Positions 1 through 6,641 of a DNA stretch of 10,759 nt are shown here, one piece after another; position 1 is the stretch's first letter; each line of letters starts with the position of its first letter. A program made the position numbers and the translations under genes. The notes beneath the pieces are model-generated. The model saw only the letters and a list, made by a program, of their open reading frames with translations, searched no databases and was not told the DNA's origin. The DNA is from Pseudomonadota bacterium (GTDB lineage Bacteria > Pseudomonadota > Gammaproteobacteria > Xanthomonadales > Rhodanobacteraceae), in NCBI GenBank assembly GCA_023430685.1, contig JAEYZH010000094.1, positions 1 to 10,759 of the forward strand, written 5' to 3'.

Positions 1-144
1 CCCCCGGAGCTCGCCCACGTCAGCGCGGCCGCGGCCCCGCCACGTGCACGCGACGTCTTCGTCTACTTCATCGGCGCCGCGAAGGTGCGCAATCCCGCCG
101 CCGCGATCGCGCTGATCGAGCGCCTGCGGAAAGCGGCAAACTGA
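1..144 (+). CDS. C-terminal end of a protein, possibly DUF72 family (5' end outside window)
   Basis: The frame is open from base 1 and ends at TGA 142-144, giving the last 47 residues of a protein. The visible part is an Ala/Pro-rich segment followed by RDVFVYFIGAAKVRNP and an Ala-rich amphipathic helix, IALIERLRKAAN. The pattern of a Phe/Tyr-rich strand, then G-A-K-V-R-N-P, then an Ala-rich helix resembles the C-terminus of DUF72 (YecE-like) proteins as I remember them. That family has a TIM-barrel-like fold and no firmly established reaction. The match is by memory over a short stretch, so the coding call is firmer than the family name. The gene converges on the porin gene at 207-1304. The 62 bases between them contain a 7-bp GC inverted repeat (173-179 with 190-196) but no T-run, so no clear terminator. 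Confidence 0.5.
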   Translation, partial: PPELAHVSAAAAPPRARDVFVYFIGAAKVRNPAAAIALIERLRKAAN

Positions 145-206
145 AACGCGCACGCGCGCACGACACGGGGGACGCGCGGAAGCGGTCGCCCGCGCGCGCC
201 GGCCGC

Positions 207-1304
207 TCACCAGCGTGCGAGCAGGTCCACGCGCAACCGATCGGTGTAGTCGTCGAGGCCGTCGCGGCGCTCGTGGAAACCCGATGCGCGCAGGCTCCAG
301 GTGTCGTCCAGGCCGTAGCCGGCCCAGAGCATGTGGCCGTGCGTCGCGCTGTGGAACCACCAGTCGTCGGAATTGAACGCGGCCATCACCGCGTCGCGTT
401 CGATGTCCTGGTAGGCATAGCCGAACTCCCAGGCTCGCGCGCGCATCGCATCGCCGGCCACGAGGCTTGCGCGCACGCCCCGGCGGCGCTCGTCCGCGCC
501 GAGGTTGCGCACGACATCGAGTCGCGCCTCAATCGGCCATTCCGGCGTGCCGCTGCGGCCGACCAGTTGCAGGTCGAGCAGGCGATAGTCTTCGACGAGG
601 CGGCCCGCCACGATCGTGTTGGTGCGCGCGAGGCCTTGCCGCGCGAGTTCATCCAGGCGGGAGAAGCCGAGGTAGCTGACGAGGATCGCGGCGCTGGTCG
701 GCGCGCCTTCATGCCAACGCCACGCGATCTGCGCCGCGGCGATGCGCGATTCGTCGCCGTAGAGCGCCTGCCCCGCGAGCCAGCCGGCGCCGAGCTGCAG
801 GCGATCGTAGTCGCCGAGCGCGATCGAGTGCTCGATCGTCGCGCCCGCCGGCCGCAGGTCCGGGTCCCACACCATCGGCGAGAGTTCGAACGCGAGCGGC
901 GCCTTGCCGAGCAGCACGCTCGTCGATTCACCCGCATGCCAGCGCACGAGCAGGCGGTCGAGGCCGATGCCGTCGCTGCGCTCGTTGTCGTTGTTGCGCC
1001 GATTGTCGCGGTTGTGGTCGCTGCCGAGCGCCAGCCGCAATGCACCCGTCACTTCCCAGGCGGGCCCCGGCATCCAGCTGCCGCCGATGCGCAGGCGCGA
1101 GCGCCAGCGATCGAAATCCGCGCGCCCGCCCGGCAATCCTTCGACATGGTCGTAGCCGACCCAGGCCTCGCCGAACCATACGACGCGCTCGTTCGAATCG
1201 GCATCCGCGGGCGCATCGAGGATCGCGTCCTGGGCGCCGGCCTGGCCACCGCCGAGCAGCAACGCAATCGCCATGCCGGCGCCGAGCGTGAGGGCGTGGC
1301 TCAT
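207..1304 (-). CDS. putative outer-membrane porin (beta-barrel)
   Basis: A 365-residue exported protein. Residues 1-24 form a signal peptide (short n-region, MAIALLLGGG core, GQAGA|QD cleavage site). The rest is alternating hydrophobic/polar strands rich in Trp, Tyr and Gly, with charged loops (an Asn/Asp/Arg-rich loop at 97-112), ending in Trp-365 as expected of a beta-barrel C-terminal signal. The segment around 291-345, with WEFGYAYQDIERDAV, an SDDWW turn and a GYGL strand, resembles the 'putative porin' (Porin_5-like) family. It probably forms an outer-membrane channel; the substrate cannot be read. The start is chosen at ATG 1304 because it begins the signal peptide and overlaps the kinase stop as ATGA (1301-1304). 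No Shine-Dalgarno is visible ahead of it, so translation is probably coupled to the kinase. An upstream in-frame ATG at 1421 would add 39 Arg-rich residues and spoil the signal peptide. Confidence 0.8.
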   Translation of the reverse strand: MSHALTLGAGMAIALLLGGGQAGAQDAILDAPADADSNERVVWFGEAWVGYDHVEGLPGGRADFDRWRSRLRIGGSWMPGPAWEVTGALRLALGSDHNRDNRRNNDNERSDGIGLDRLLVRWHAGESTSVLLGKAPLAFELSPMVWDPDLRPAGATIEHSIALGDYDRLQLGAGWLAGQALYGDESRIAAAQIAWRWHEGAPTSAAILVSYLGFSRLDELARQGLARTNTIVAGRLVEDYRLLDLQLVGRSGTPEWPIEARLDVVRNLGADERRRGVRASLVAGDAMRARAWEFGYAYQDIERDAVMAAFNSDDWWFHSATHGHMLWAGYGLDDTWSLRASGFHERRDGLDDYTDRLRVDLLARW

Positions 1305-3946
1305 GCGCGCAGCGCCGTCAGCGCGAGGTGCAGGTCCTGCGCCGAGGCGTACCGCTCTTCTCGATTGCAGCGCAGGCAGCGCAGGATCACCGCCTCGAGC
1401 TCGGGCGGCATTTCCGGCCACAGTTGCGACGGCCGCACGGGTTCGTTGCGCATCTGCGCCTGGTAGATCTCCATCGTGCTGCCTCCGGGGTACGGCAATC
1501 CGCCGCAGAACATCTCGCTCATGACGACACCGCAGGCGTACAGGTCGCCGCGCTCGTCGACGTCGTCGCCGAGCAGCTGTTCGGGCGCGCAGTAGTTCGG
1601 CGTGCCGACGAAGGTTCCGGGCTCGGTGTGCCCCTGGCCGTCGCGCCGCACCGGTCGCGCAATGCCGAAGTCCATGAGCTTGGCGTTGCCATTCGCTTCC
1701 AGGATCAGGTTCTCGGGCTTGATGTCACGGTGCAGGACGCCGACCGCGTGCGCTGCGGCGAGCCCGGCCGACAGTTGCCGCGCGATGCGCAGCGCGGCCG
1801 AATACGGCACGCGCCGGGTTTCGCCGAGCAGGTAGCGCAGCGTCAGGCCGCGCACGTACTCCATCGAGATCCACGAACGCCCGTCGGCCTCCCCGAAGTC
1901 GAAGGTGCGCAGCACGTTCGGATGCGTGATGCGTCGCGCGAGCTTGATCTCGCTCTTGAGGCGCTCGAGCTGCACCGTGTCGACGAGCACGCCCGGGCGC
2001 AGCATCTTCAATGCGACGATGTCGTCGAGCTCGAGGTCGTGGGCCTTGTAGACCACGCCCATGCCACCCGCGCCGAGCTCGGAAATGATGCGATAGCGGC
2101 CGCCGAGCAGCGAGCCGGATGCGAGCCGGTCGCTGCCGCGCCTCGCCTCCACCGGTCGCACGCGCGTGGTCTGCGCGGCAACCGGCGCCGGCAGCGCTGA
2201 CGCGGACAGTGCGTAGTAGCGCTTGCCGCTGTAGGCGCCCTGCGCCGCCCCTAGCGCACCTGCAGGCAGGGTCGCCGCGAGTGCGTCGCCCGCGCTTCGC
2301 GCGAGCAGCAACTGCCCGGGCAGCGCGTCCGCGAGCAGGCGATCGATCTGCGCGGTCGCCGGGCCGAGCACGAGCCGCACGCGCGCAGCATCATCGCCGA
2401 CGCTCGTGCAGAGCAGTTCGCCATCGGCGAGCGCGCCGGCGGGCTTGACGATGCCGCTGCGCGCGCATTCATGCAGCACGCTGGCCCAGGCCGTGGTCGC
2501 GTCGCGCAATCGATCCGCGCCTTCGAACACCAGCCGCCAGCGCGCCGCACCGGCCGGCGACACCTGCGCGCCCTGCGCGGACGCGGCCGACTGCAACAGC
2601 GCCTGTGCGCGCTCGACGACCGCGGCGGCGTCCGCGGCGGGCAGCGCCGCATCGGCGGCGCCGAGCAACTGGCGGAACTCGATGCCGAGCACCGCGAGGG
2701 TATGGCGCCGCGGGGGTTCGGATGCGGACACCGACTGCGGGACCTCGGTCGCGGCCTCCGCGGCGGGCTCGGGCAGGAACCGCGCGAGATGCCCGACGTA
2801 GCCTTCCATGTCGCTCTTCTCGCGCAGGTCCGACAGCAGCGAGTCGAACGCACGCGCGAGCCGTCCGAGTTCGCCGCTGTCGCCCGAATCGATGCGGCGA
2901 CCGTAGTCGCCGGCCGCCGCGGCTTCGGCCGCCTCGGCCATCTCGCCGACGGGTTTCAGCACGCGCCGCGCGAGCAGCAGCGACAACAATAACGCGATCA
3001 CGAGCGAGGCGAGCCCCGCGATCACCACGCCGTTGAGCAGCGCGCGGTAGTCGGCGGTGATCTGGTCGCTGGAAGCGAGCACCCCGACGGTGCCGAGTGC
3101 GGGCTCCGCCGCTGCCGCCGTCGGCGCGAAGCGCGCGACCCATTCCTCGCCTGCGAGCGCAAGCGGGCGGTCCCCGGTCGCGGCAATGCCCGCGGAGGCG
3201 ACCGCGCGCTGCAGTTCGTCCGCCGCGGCCCGTTCGAGCGAACTGGCGACCAGCCGCGGCTTGCCCTCGCCCGGCAACCAGTACGCGACGTCGGCGCCCG
3301 CGACCTGCGCGATCGAAGACGCGAGCGCATCGTCGACGTCGAGCGCGACGAGCAGGAAACCGACGAGGTCCTGGCGCTGCGCGAGCGGCACCACCGCGGC
3401 CTGCAGCAGGCGGTCGCCCTGGCGCCAGTAACCGCTGAACGGTGCGGTTTCGCGCAGCGCCGCGGCGACCAGGGGGTCGTCGGCCATCGAGCGTTCGAAT
3501 GCTTCGGCCTCGTCGCTGCTCGCGAGCACGTTGCCGCCCGCATCGAGCAGCACCGCGACATCGAGCGCGAATTCGCGCGCGCGCTCGCCGAGCAGGTCGC
3601 GCATCGAACCCGTGTCGGGGGCGCCTGCATCGCCGAGCCCCGGCAGGGTCTCGCTGCTGCCCGCATCGCCGATGTACTTGACGAAATCCGCATCCGCGGC
3701 GATCAGCCGCGCGGCCATCTGCACCTGTTCGAGCCGGCGCTGCGCGAACTCGCGCTGCACGCCGGCGCTGGTGTCGAGCGCCTTGCCGACCGCGTGGCCG
3801 GCGATGCGCCGGCCCTGCACCTGGGTCAACACGACCGCGGCCACGATCGCGAACACGATCAGCAGCGCGATGCCGATGAACAGGCGCAGCGCGAGCGGAA
3901 GCGCGGAGCCGCGCTGGTACCGGCCGGTTTCAGTAGCCGCCATCAT
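1301..3946 (-). CDS. transmembrane sensor Ser/Thr protein kinase (periplasmic sensor, HAMP, cyclase-like domain, kinase)
   Basis: An 881-residue inner-membrane receptor kinase. In order: TM1 at about 18-41; a periplasmic region at about 42-304, Cache-like in layout and without Cys; TM2 at about 306-326; HAMP at about 327-378 (RRVLKPVGEM to LSDLREK); a linker; a region at 415-582 that follows the outline of a class III nucleotide cyclase domain but appears to lack its metal-binding Asp pair; and a C-terminal kinase domain at about 614-881. The kinase has every key motif: Gly loop GAGGMG 625-630, VALK with Lys-647, helix-C Glu-666, HRDIKPEN with Asp-741 and Asn-746, DFG with Asp-759, APE at 787-789 and DLYACG with Asp-801. 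It should therefore be an active RD kinase. The kinase is C-terminal, whereas PknB-type bacterial kinases usually have it at the N-terminus ahead of the membrane segment. The start ATG at 3946 lies 17 bases inside the cupredoxin gene, and the stop overlaps the porin start. The ligand and phosphorylation targets are unknown. Confidence 0.93.
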   Translation of the reverse strand: MMAATETGRYQRGSALPLALRLFIGIALLIVFAIVAAVVLTQVQGRRIAGHAVGKALDTSAGVQREFAQRRLEQVQMAARLIAADADFVKYIGDAGSSETLPGLGDAGAPDTGSMRDLLGERAREFALDVAVLLDAGGNVLASSDEAEAFERSMADDPLVAAALRETAPFSGYWRQGDRLLQAAVVPLAQRQDLVGFLLVALDVDDALASSIAQVAGADVAYWLPGEGKPRLVASSLERAAADELQRAVASAGIAATGDRPLALAGEEWVARFAPTAAAAEPALGTVGVLASSDQITADYRALLNGVVIAGLASLVIALLLSLLLARRVLKPVGEMAEAAEAAAAGDYGRRIDSGDSGELGRLARAFDSLLSDLREKSDMEGYVGHLARFLPEPAAEAATEVPQSVSASEPPRRHTLAVLGIEFRQLLGAADAALPAADAAAVVERAQALLQSAASAQGAQVSPAGAARWRLVFEGADRLRDATTAWASVLHECARSGIVKPAGALADGELLCTSVGDDAARVRLVLGPATAQIDRLLADALPGQLLLARSAGDALAATLPAGALGAAQGAYSGKRYYALSASALPAPVAAQTTRVRPVEARRGSDRLASGSLLGGRYRIISELGAGGMGVVYKAHDLELDDIVALKMLRPGVLVDTVQLERLKSEIKLARRITHPNVLRTFDFGEADGRSWISMEYVRGLTLRYLLGETRRVPYSAALRIARQLSAGLAAAHAVGVLHRDIKPENLILEANGNAKLMDFGIARPVRRDGQGHTEPGTFVGTPNYCAPEQLLGDDVDERGDLYACGVVMSEMFCGGLPYPGGSTMEIYQAQMRNEPVRPSQLWPEMPPELEAVILRCLRCNREERYASAQDLHLALTALRA

Positions 3947-4592
3947 TGCCGCGCCCGTAGGGTTTGCCGAACTTGTTCATGTGCGCCGGAATGCGCTTGA
4001 AGCGCAAGTCCAGGCGTACGTCGAGCGCGGACTGGCGGCCCGCGTCGACGCGGGCCTGCCACGGCGTCGCGCGGTCGTGCCAGACGACCAGGTCTCCCGG
4101 CCCCGGCGGGACATCCGCGAGGCGGAAGCGGCCGTCGCTCGAGGGGCGCGTGAAGTGCGGCGTGTCGAGCACGAGGATGTGGCCGACCATCGAATGGTGC
4201 ACGTTGCAATAGACGCGCACGTAGCCCGCTCGCGGGAAGTCGACCGTATGCTCCTCGCCCGCGCCATACAGCCCGACGTCGAACGCATTGCCCTTGGAGG
4301 TCGAGAACGCGTTGTGCAGGATCGGGTCCTGGTTCGGGAAACTGACCTTGCTGCCCGCGACGATCGGCAGGATGCGCGGCTCGAAACGCTTGCGCGACGT
4401 GCGCATCTCGAACGCCTGCGCCTGGGGTTTCAGTCGCGGCGGCGTCGCCGGCCGGAAGTAGACGACCGCATCCGCGGCTTCCTCGGCGCGCAATGGCTTG
4501 CCGTCGACGACCAAGGCGACCTGGCCCTCGAGCACCGCGGCAGCGGCCGGCGCGGTGGCCAACAGCATCACGCACAACGCCCAGCTGCGCAT
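3930..4592 (-). CDS. secreted cupredoxin-like protein with carboxypeptidase-regulatory-like C-terminal part
   Basis: A 220-residue protein. Residues 1-19 are a signal peptide (MRSWALCVMLLATAPAAAA), so it should act in the periplasm or beyond. A beta-rich opening (20-52) precedes a blue-copper-like core at about 80-142. Candidate type-1 copper ligands are His-93 (ILHNAF), Cys-129, His-132 and Met-135 in YCNVHHSM. The C-x2-H-x2-M spacing is that of amicyanin rather than plastocyanin (C-x2-H-x4-M). Residues 151-195 (SSDGRFRLADVPPG onward) look like a CarboxypepD_reg/prealbumin-like sandwich. Such proteins are often labelled 'methylamine utilization protein', but no mau genes are present, so that role is not supported. 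Start ATG 4592 is backed by the signal peptide and by GGGAGGGG at 4595-4602. It is the first gene of the unit with the kinase and porin, and its stop lies inside the kinase gene. Copper binding and electron transfer are inferred from the ligands. Confidence 0.82.
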   Translation of the reverse strand: MRSWALCVMLLATAPAAAAVLEGQVALVVDGKPLRAEEAADAVVYFRPATPPRLKPQAQAFEMRTSRKRFEPRILPIVAGSKVSFPNQDPILHNAFSTSKGNAFDVGLYGAGEEHTVDFPRAGYVRVYCNVHHSMVGHILVLDTPHFTRPSSDGRFRLADVPPGPGDLVVWHDRATPWQARVDAGRQSALDVRLDLRFKRIPAHMNKFGKPYGRGNDGGY

Positions 4593-4624
4593 CGCCCCTC
4601 CCGAACCGCCTGCGCCGACACCAG

Positions 4625-4655
4625 AGTGTAGCGGCAGCGCGGTGCGCGCACGCAA
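4625..4655 (-). promoter_or_regulatory. likely sigma70-type promoter of the cupredoxin-kinase-porin unit
   Basis: On the minus strand, TACACT (4630 to 4625) is a good -10 hexamer and TTGCGT (4655 to 4650) a moderate -35, separated by 19 bases, which is longer than ideal. Transcription would begin near 4618, leaving a leader of about 26 bases with the GGGAGGGG ribosome site directly before ATG 4592. No other comparable -10 was seen between the aminotransferase stop and this start. Confidence 0.5.
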
Positions 4656-4717
4656 GCCCCCGCGCCGAGCGCCGCGGAGCGGGCGCGGCCCACGCGTCCG
4701 GGAGCCGGCGCCGCGGC

Positions 4718-5521
4718 TCAGACAGCCTGCCACGGATGGCGCGCGAGCGCCGCTTCGAGCAACGCGATCCAGTCCTGCCCGATGCCGAACCCGACGTCGT
4801 CGATCGCGGCGAGCGGCAGCACCGCGCGCGCGGAATTGGTCAGGAATGCGCCGCCGAAGCTCGCGGCCTCCGCGAGCGCGACGCGCCTGCTCGTACTCGC
4901 CACGCCGTTCGCGGCGAGCCCGGCCTTCAGCAGCTGCATCGAGATCCCCGCGAGCGCGGGCGCATCCGGCCAGACGAAACCCGCACCGTCGAAGAAGCCG
5001 ACGTTCCAGATCGAGGCCTCGGCAATTGCCCCGCCGCCGTCGACGAATAGCGCATCGTCGAATCCAGCGCCTTGCGCGCGCCGCTTCTGCAGGAACAAGC
5101 CGAAGGTTCCGACGTGCTTGATGTGCGGCGCGTCGCGCAGCCACGCGACGCTGCGCACGCGCGCCGATGCGAGGACCGGCGCGGGCGCCGGCGACGTCGT
5201 CACCAGCACGTCGGGTTCGACCGCGCGATCCAGCCGCGCGCGATCGAGTGCGCGCGAGAACACGTTGACGCGCAGCGTCGTCGGGCCCGCGACCCGCGCG
5301 ATCGCCTGGCGCATCCACTCGCGCGTGCGGGTGCGATCGAGCGGGGTGCCGAACAGCTCCAGCGTCGCGCCGGCGAGCCGGTCCAGGTGCAGGTCCAGGC
5401 CCTGCACGCATCCGTCCTGCACGCGCATCGAGGTGAAGTGGCCATAGTTGTCGAGGACGAGGTGGCGCAGGTCGTCCACGCCGGCGGCACGGCCATTGAG
5501 TTCGCAGCAGCGGGCATTCAT
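4718..5521 (-). CDS. aminotransferase class IV family protein (PLP enzyme), substrate unknown
   Basis: A 267-residue fold-type IV PLP enzyme, the superfamily of branched-chain aminotransferase, D-amino-acid aminotransferase and 4-amino-4-deoxychorismate lyase. Visible marks are LHLDRL at 44-49, Lys-135 in PHIKHVG as the probable Schiff-base lysine, Glu-168 in AEASIWNVGF, and TNSARAVLPL at 228-237, which would bind the cofactor phosphate. The N-terminal DNYGHFTSMRV and the FDDALFVDG segment point to an uncharacterised subgroup rather than to canonical IlvE or PabC; this is from memory. There is no signal peptide, so it is cytosolic. Start ATG 5521 opens directly into the conserved N-terminus; the long upstream extension of this frame to 6631 is antisense to the permease and looks artefactual. 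A 6-bp hairpin (4702-4707 with 4714-4719) overlaps the stop codon but has no U-tract. The 125-base gap and separate promoter suggest it is not necessarily part of the cupredoxin operon. Confidence 0.83.
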   Translation of the reverse strand: MNARCCELNGRAAGVDDLRHLVLDNYGHFTSMRVQDGCVQGLDLHLDRLAGATLELFGTPLDRTRTREWMRQAIARVAGPTTLRVNVFSRALDRARLDRAVEPDVLVTTSPAPAPVLASARVRSVAWLRDAPHIKHVGTFGLFLQKRRAQGAGFDDALFVDGGGAIAEASIWNVGFFDGAGFVWPDAPALAGISMQLLKAGLAANGVASTSRRVALAEAASFGGAFLTNSARAVLPLAAIDDVGFGIGQDWIALLEAALARHPWQAV

Positions 5522-5590
5522 CGATTGTCGCGATCCGGCAGGGTCACGCCGCGCAGGATCGCACGGCATGCCGTTGCATACGCGAATAGA

Positions 5591-6577
5591 ATGCGCGACC
5601 CGCCAACCGCGCCGCCTTCCCGCACCGTGAATCCGCTCTCGCCCGCCACCCGCGCCCAGTTGCAGATCCACTTCTGCGTCCTGCTGTGGGGATTCACCGC
5701 GATCCTCGGCAAGCTCATCACGCTCGCGGCGCTGCCGCTGGTGCTCTGGCGCATGCTGATCGTGGTCGCCGCGCTCGTGCTGGTACCGCGCGTCTGGCGC
5801 GGCCTGCTCGCGCTGTCGCCGCGACTCGTGCTCGCCTACTGCGGCATCGGCGTGCTGGTCGCGTTGCACTGGCTGACGTTCTACGGCGCGATCAAGCTCG
5901 CGAACGCCTCGGTCGGCGCGACCTGCATCGCGCTCGCGACGCCGATGACTGCGCTGGCCGAACCCTGGCTCGCGCGCAGGCGCTTCTCGGCGACCGAGCT
6001 CATGCTCGGCGTCGCGGTGCTGCCGGGGGTCGTGCTCGTCGTCGGCGGCGTGCCGGGATCGATGCGGCTCGGCATCGCGATCGGCGCGCTGTCGGCGCTG
6101 CTCGTCGCGCTGTTCGGCTCGCTCAACAAGCGCCTGGTCGAACATGCCGATCCGCTCACCGTGACCGCGCTCGAGCTCGGCGCAGGCACGGTCGCGCTCG
6201 CCCTGCTCGCCCCCGCCATGCCGCTGCTGTTTCCCGCATTCGACGGCGCCATTCTCGAGTGGCCGGACGCGCGCGACGCGCTGCTCCTGCTCGTGCTCGC
6301 GCTGGCGTGCACGCTGCTGCCGTTCGCGCTCGCGCTGGTCGCGCTGCGCCACATGAGCGCATTCGCGGCGCAGCTTGCGACGAACCTCGAGCCCGTCTAC
6401 GCGATCGTGCTCGCGGCGCTGCTGCTCGGCGAACAACGCGAACTCACGCCGCTGTTCTACGCGGGGGCGGCGATCATCCTCGGCGCGGTGTTCGTGCATC
6501 CCTTGATCACGCCCCCGAAGCGGATCGCACAACCCGAACTGCTCGGCACCGCCGAGGCCAAGGGTGTCGCCGAGTAG
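5591..6577 (+). CDS. EamA/DMT-superfamily transporter
   Basis: A 328-residue integral inner-membrane protein with about ten hydrophobic segments in two EamA-like halves. Family-like marks are WGFTAILGKL near residue 33, the Ala/Gly-rich helix around 105-125, and NLEPVYAIVLAALLLGE at 265-281 in the second half. Drug/metabolite transporters of this type export or exchange small metabolites, but the substrate cannot be inferred here. ATG 5591 is taken as the start although no clear Shine-Dalgarno precedes it. GTG 5627, giving NPLSPATRAQL as the N-terminus, is an alternative, because the first dozen residues are Pro/Arg-rich and a TAGAAT hexamer lies at 5587-5592. It is divergent from the aminotransferase over 69 bases, so the two may share a control region and possibly a metabolite. 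It converges on the PD40 gene across a 64-base spacer. Confidence 0.88.
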   Translation: MRDPPTAPPSRTVNPLSPATRAQLQIHFCVLLWGFTAILGKLITLAALPLVLWRMLIVVAALVLVPRVWRGLLALSPRLVLAYCGIGVLVALHWLTFYGAIKLANASVGATCIALATPMTALAEPWLARRRFSATELMLGVAVLPGVVLVVGGVPGSMRLGIAIGALSALLVALFGSLNKRLVEHADPLTVTALELGAGTVALALLAPAMPLLFPAFDGAILEWPDARDALLLLVLALACTLLPFALALVALRHMSAFAAQLATNLEPVYAIVLAALLLGEQRELTPLFYAGAAIILGAVFVHPLITPPKRIAQPELLGTAEAKGVAE

Positions 6578-6582
6578 CACCG

Positions 6583-6639
6583 CATCGCGCGCGACTTCGC
6601 GCCATGGCGCTTCGCGGATCCTGCGACGCACGCGCGATG
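6583..6639. repeat. nested inverted repeats in the convergent spacer (possible bidirectional terminator)
   Basis: Between two converging genes, CATCGCGCG (6583-6591) is the exact reverse complement of CGCGCGATG (6631-6639). Inside them lies a perfect 12-base palindrome, GCGCCATGGCGC (6599-6610). The position suits a two-way terminator or RNA-protecting structure, but there is no T-run on either strand, so an intrinsic terminator is not established. Confidence 0.4.
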
Positions 6640-6641
6640 GA

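Noticed and set aside
273..1466. Plus-strand 397-codon open frame opposite the porin and kinase end
   Set aside because: Arg/Ala/Val-rich with no domain pattern. Such mirror frames are common in high-GC genes, and the minus strand has a signal peptide and barrel pattern.
3930..4592. Assignment of the cupredoxin to methylamine oxidation (amicyanin function)
   Set aside because: Only the ligand spacing is shared. No methylamine dehydrogenase genes or other mau-like genes are in the window, and the protein has an extra C-terminal domain.
4660..4719. Intrinsic terminator after the aminotransferase
   Set aside because: Short GC stems (4660-4666 with 4682-4688; 4702-4707 with 4714-4719) are present, but there is no U-run and one overlaps the stop codon.
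5522..6631. Long minus-strand extension of the aminotransferase frame across the permease gene (637 residues in total)
   Set aside because: The extra part is an Arg/Glu/Gln-rich low-complexity string antisense to a clear membrane protein; the conserved family N-terminus begins at 5521.
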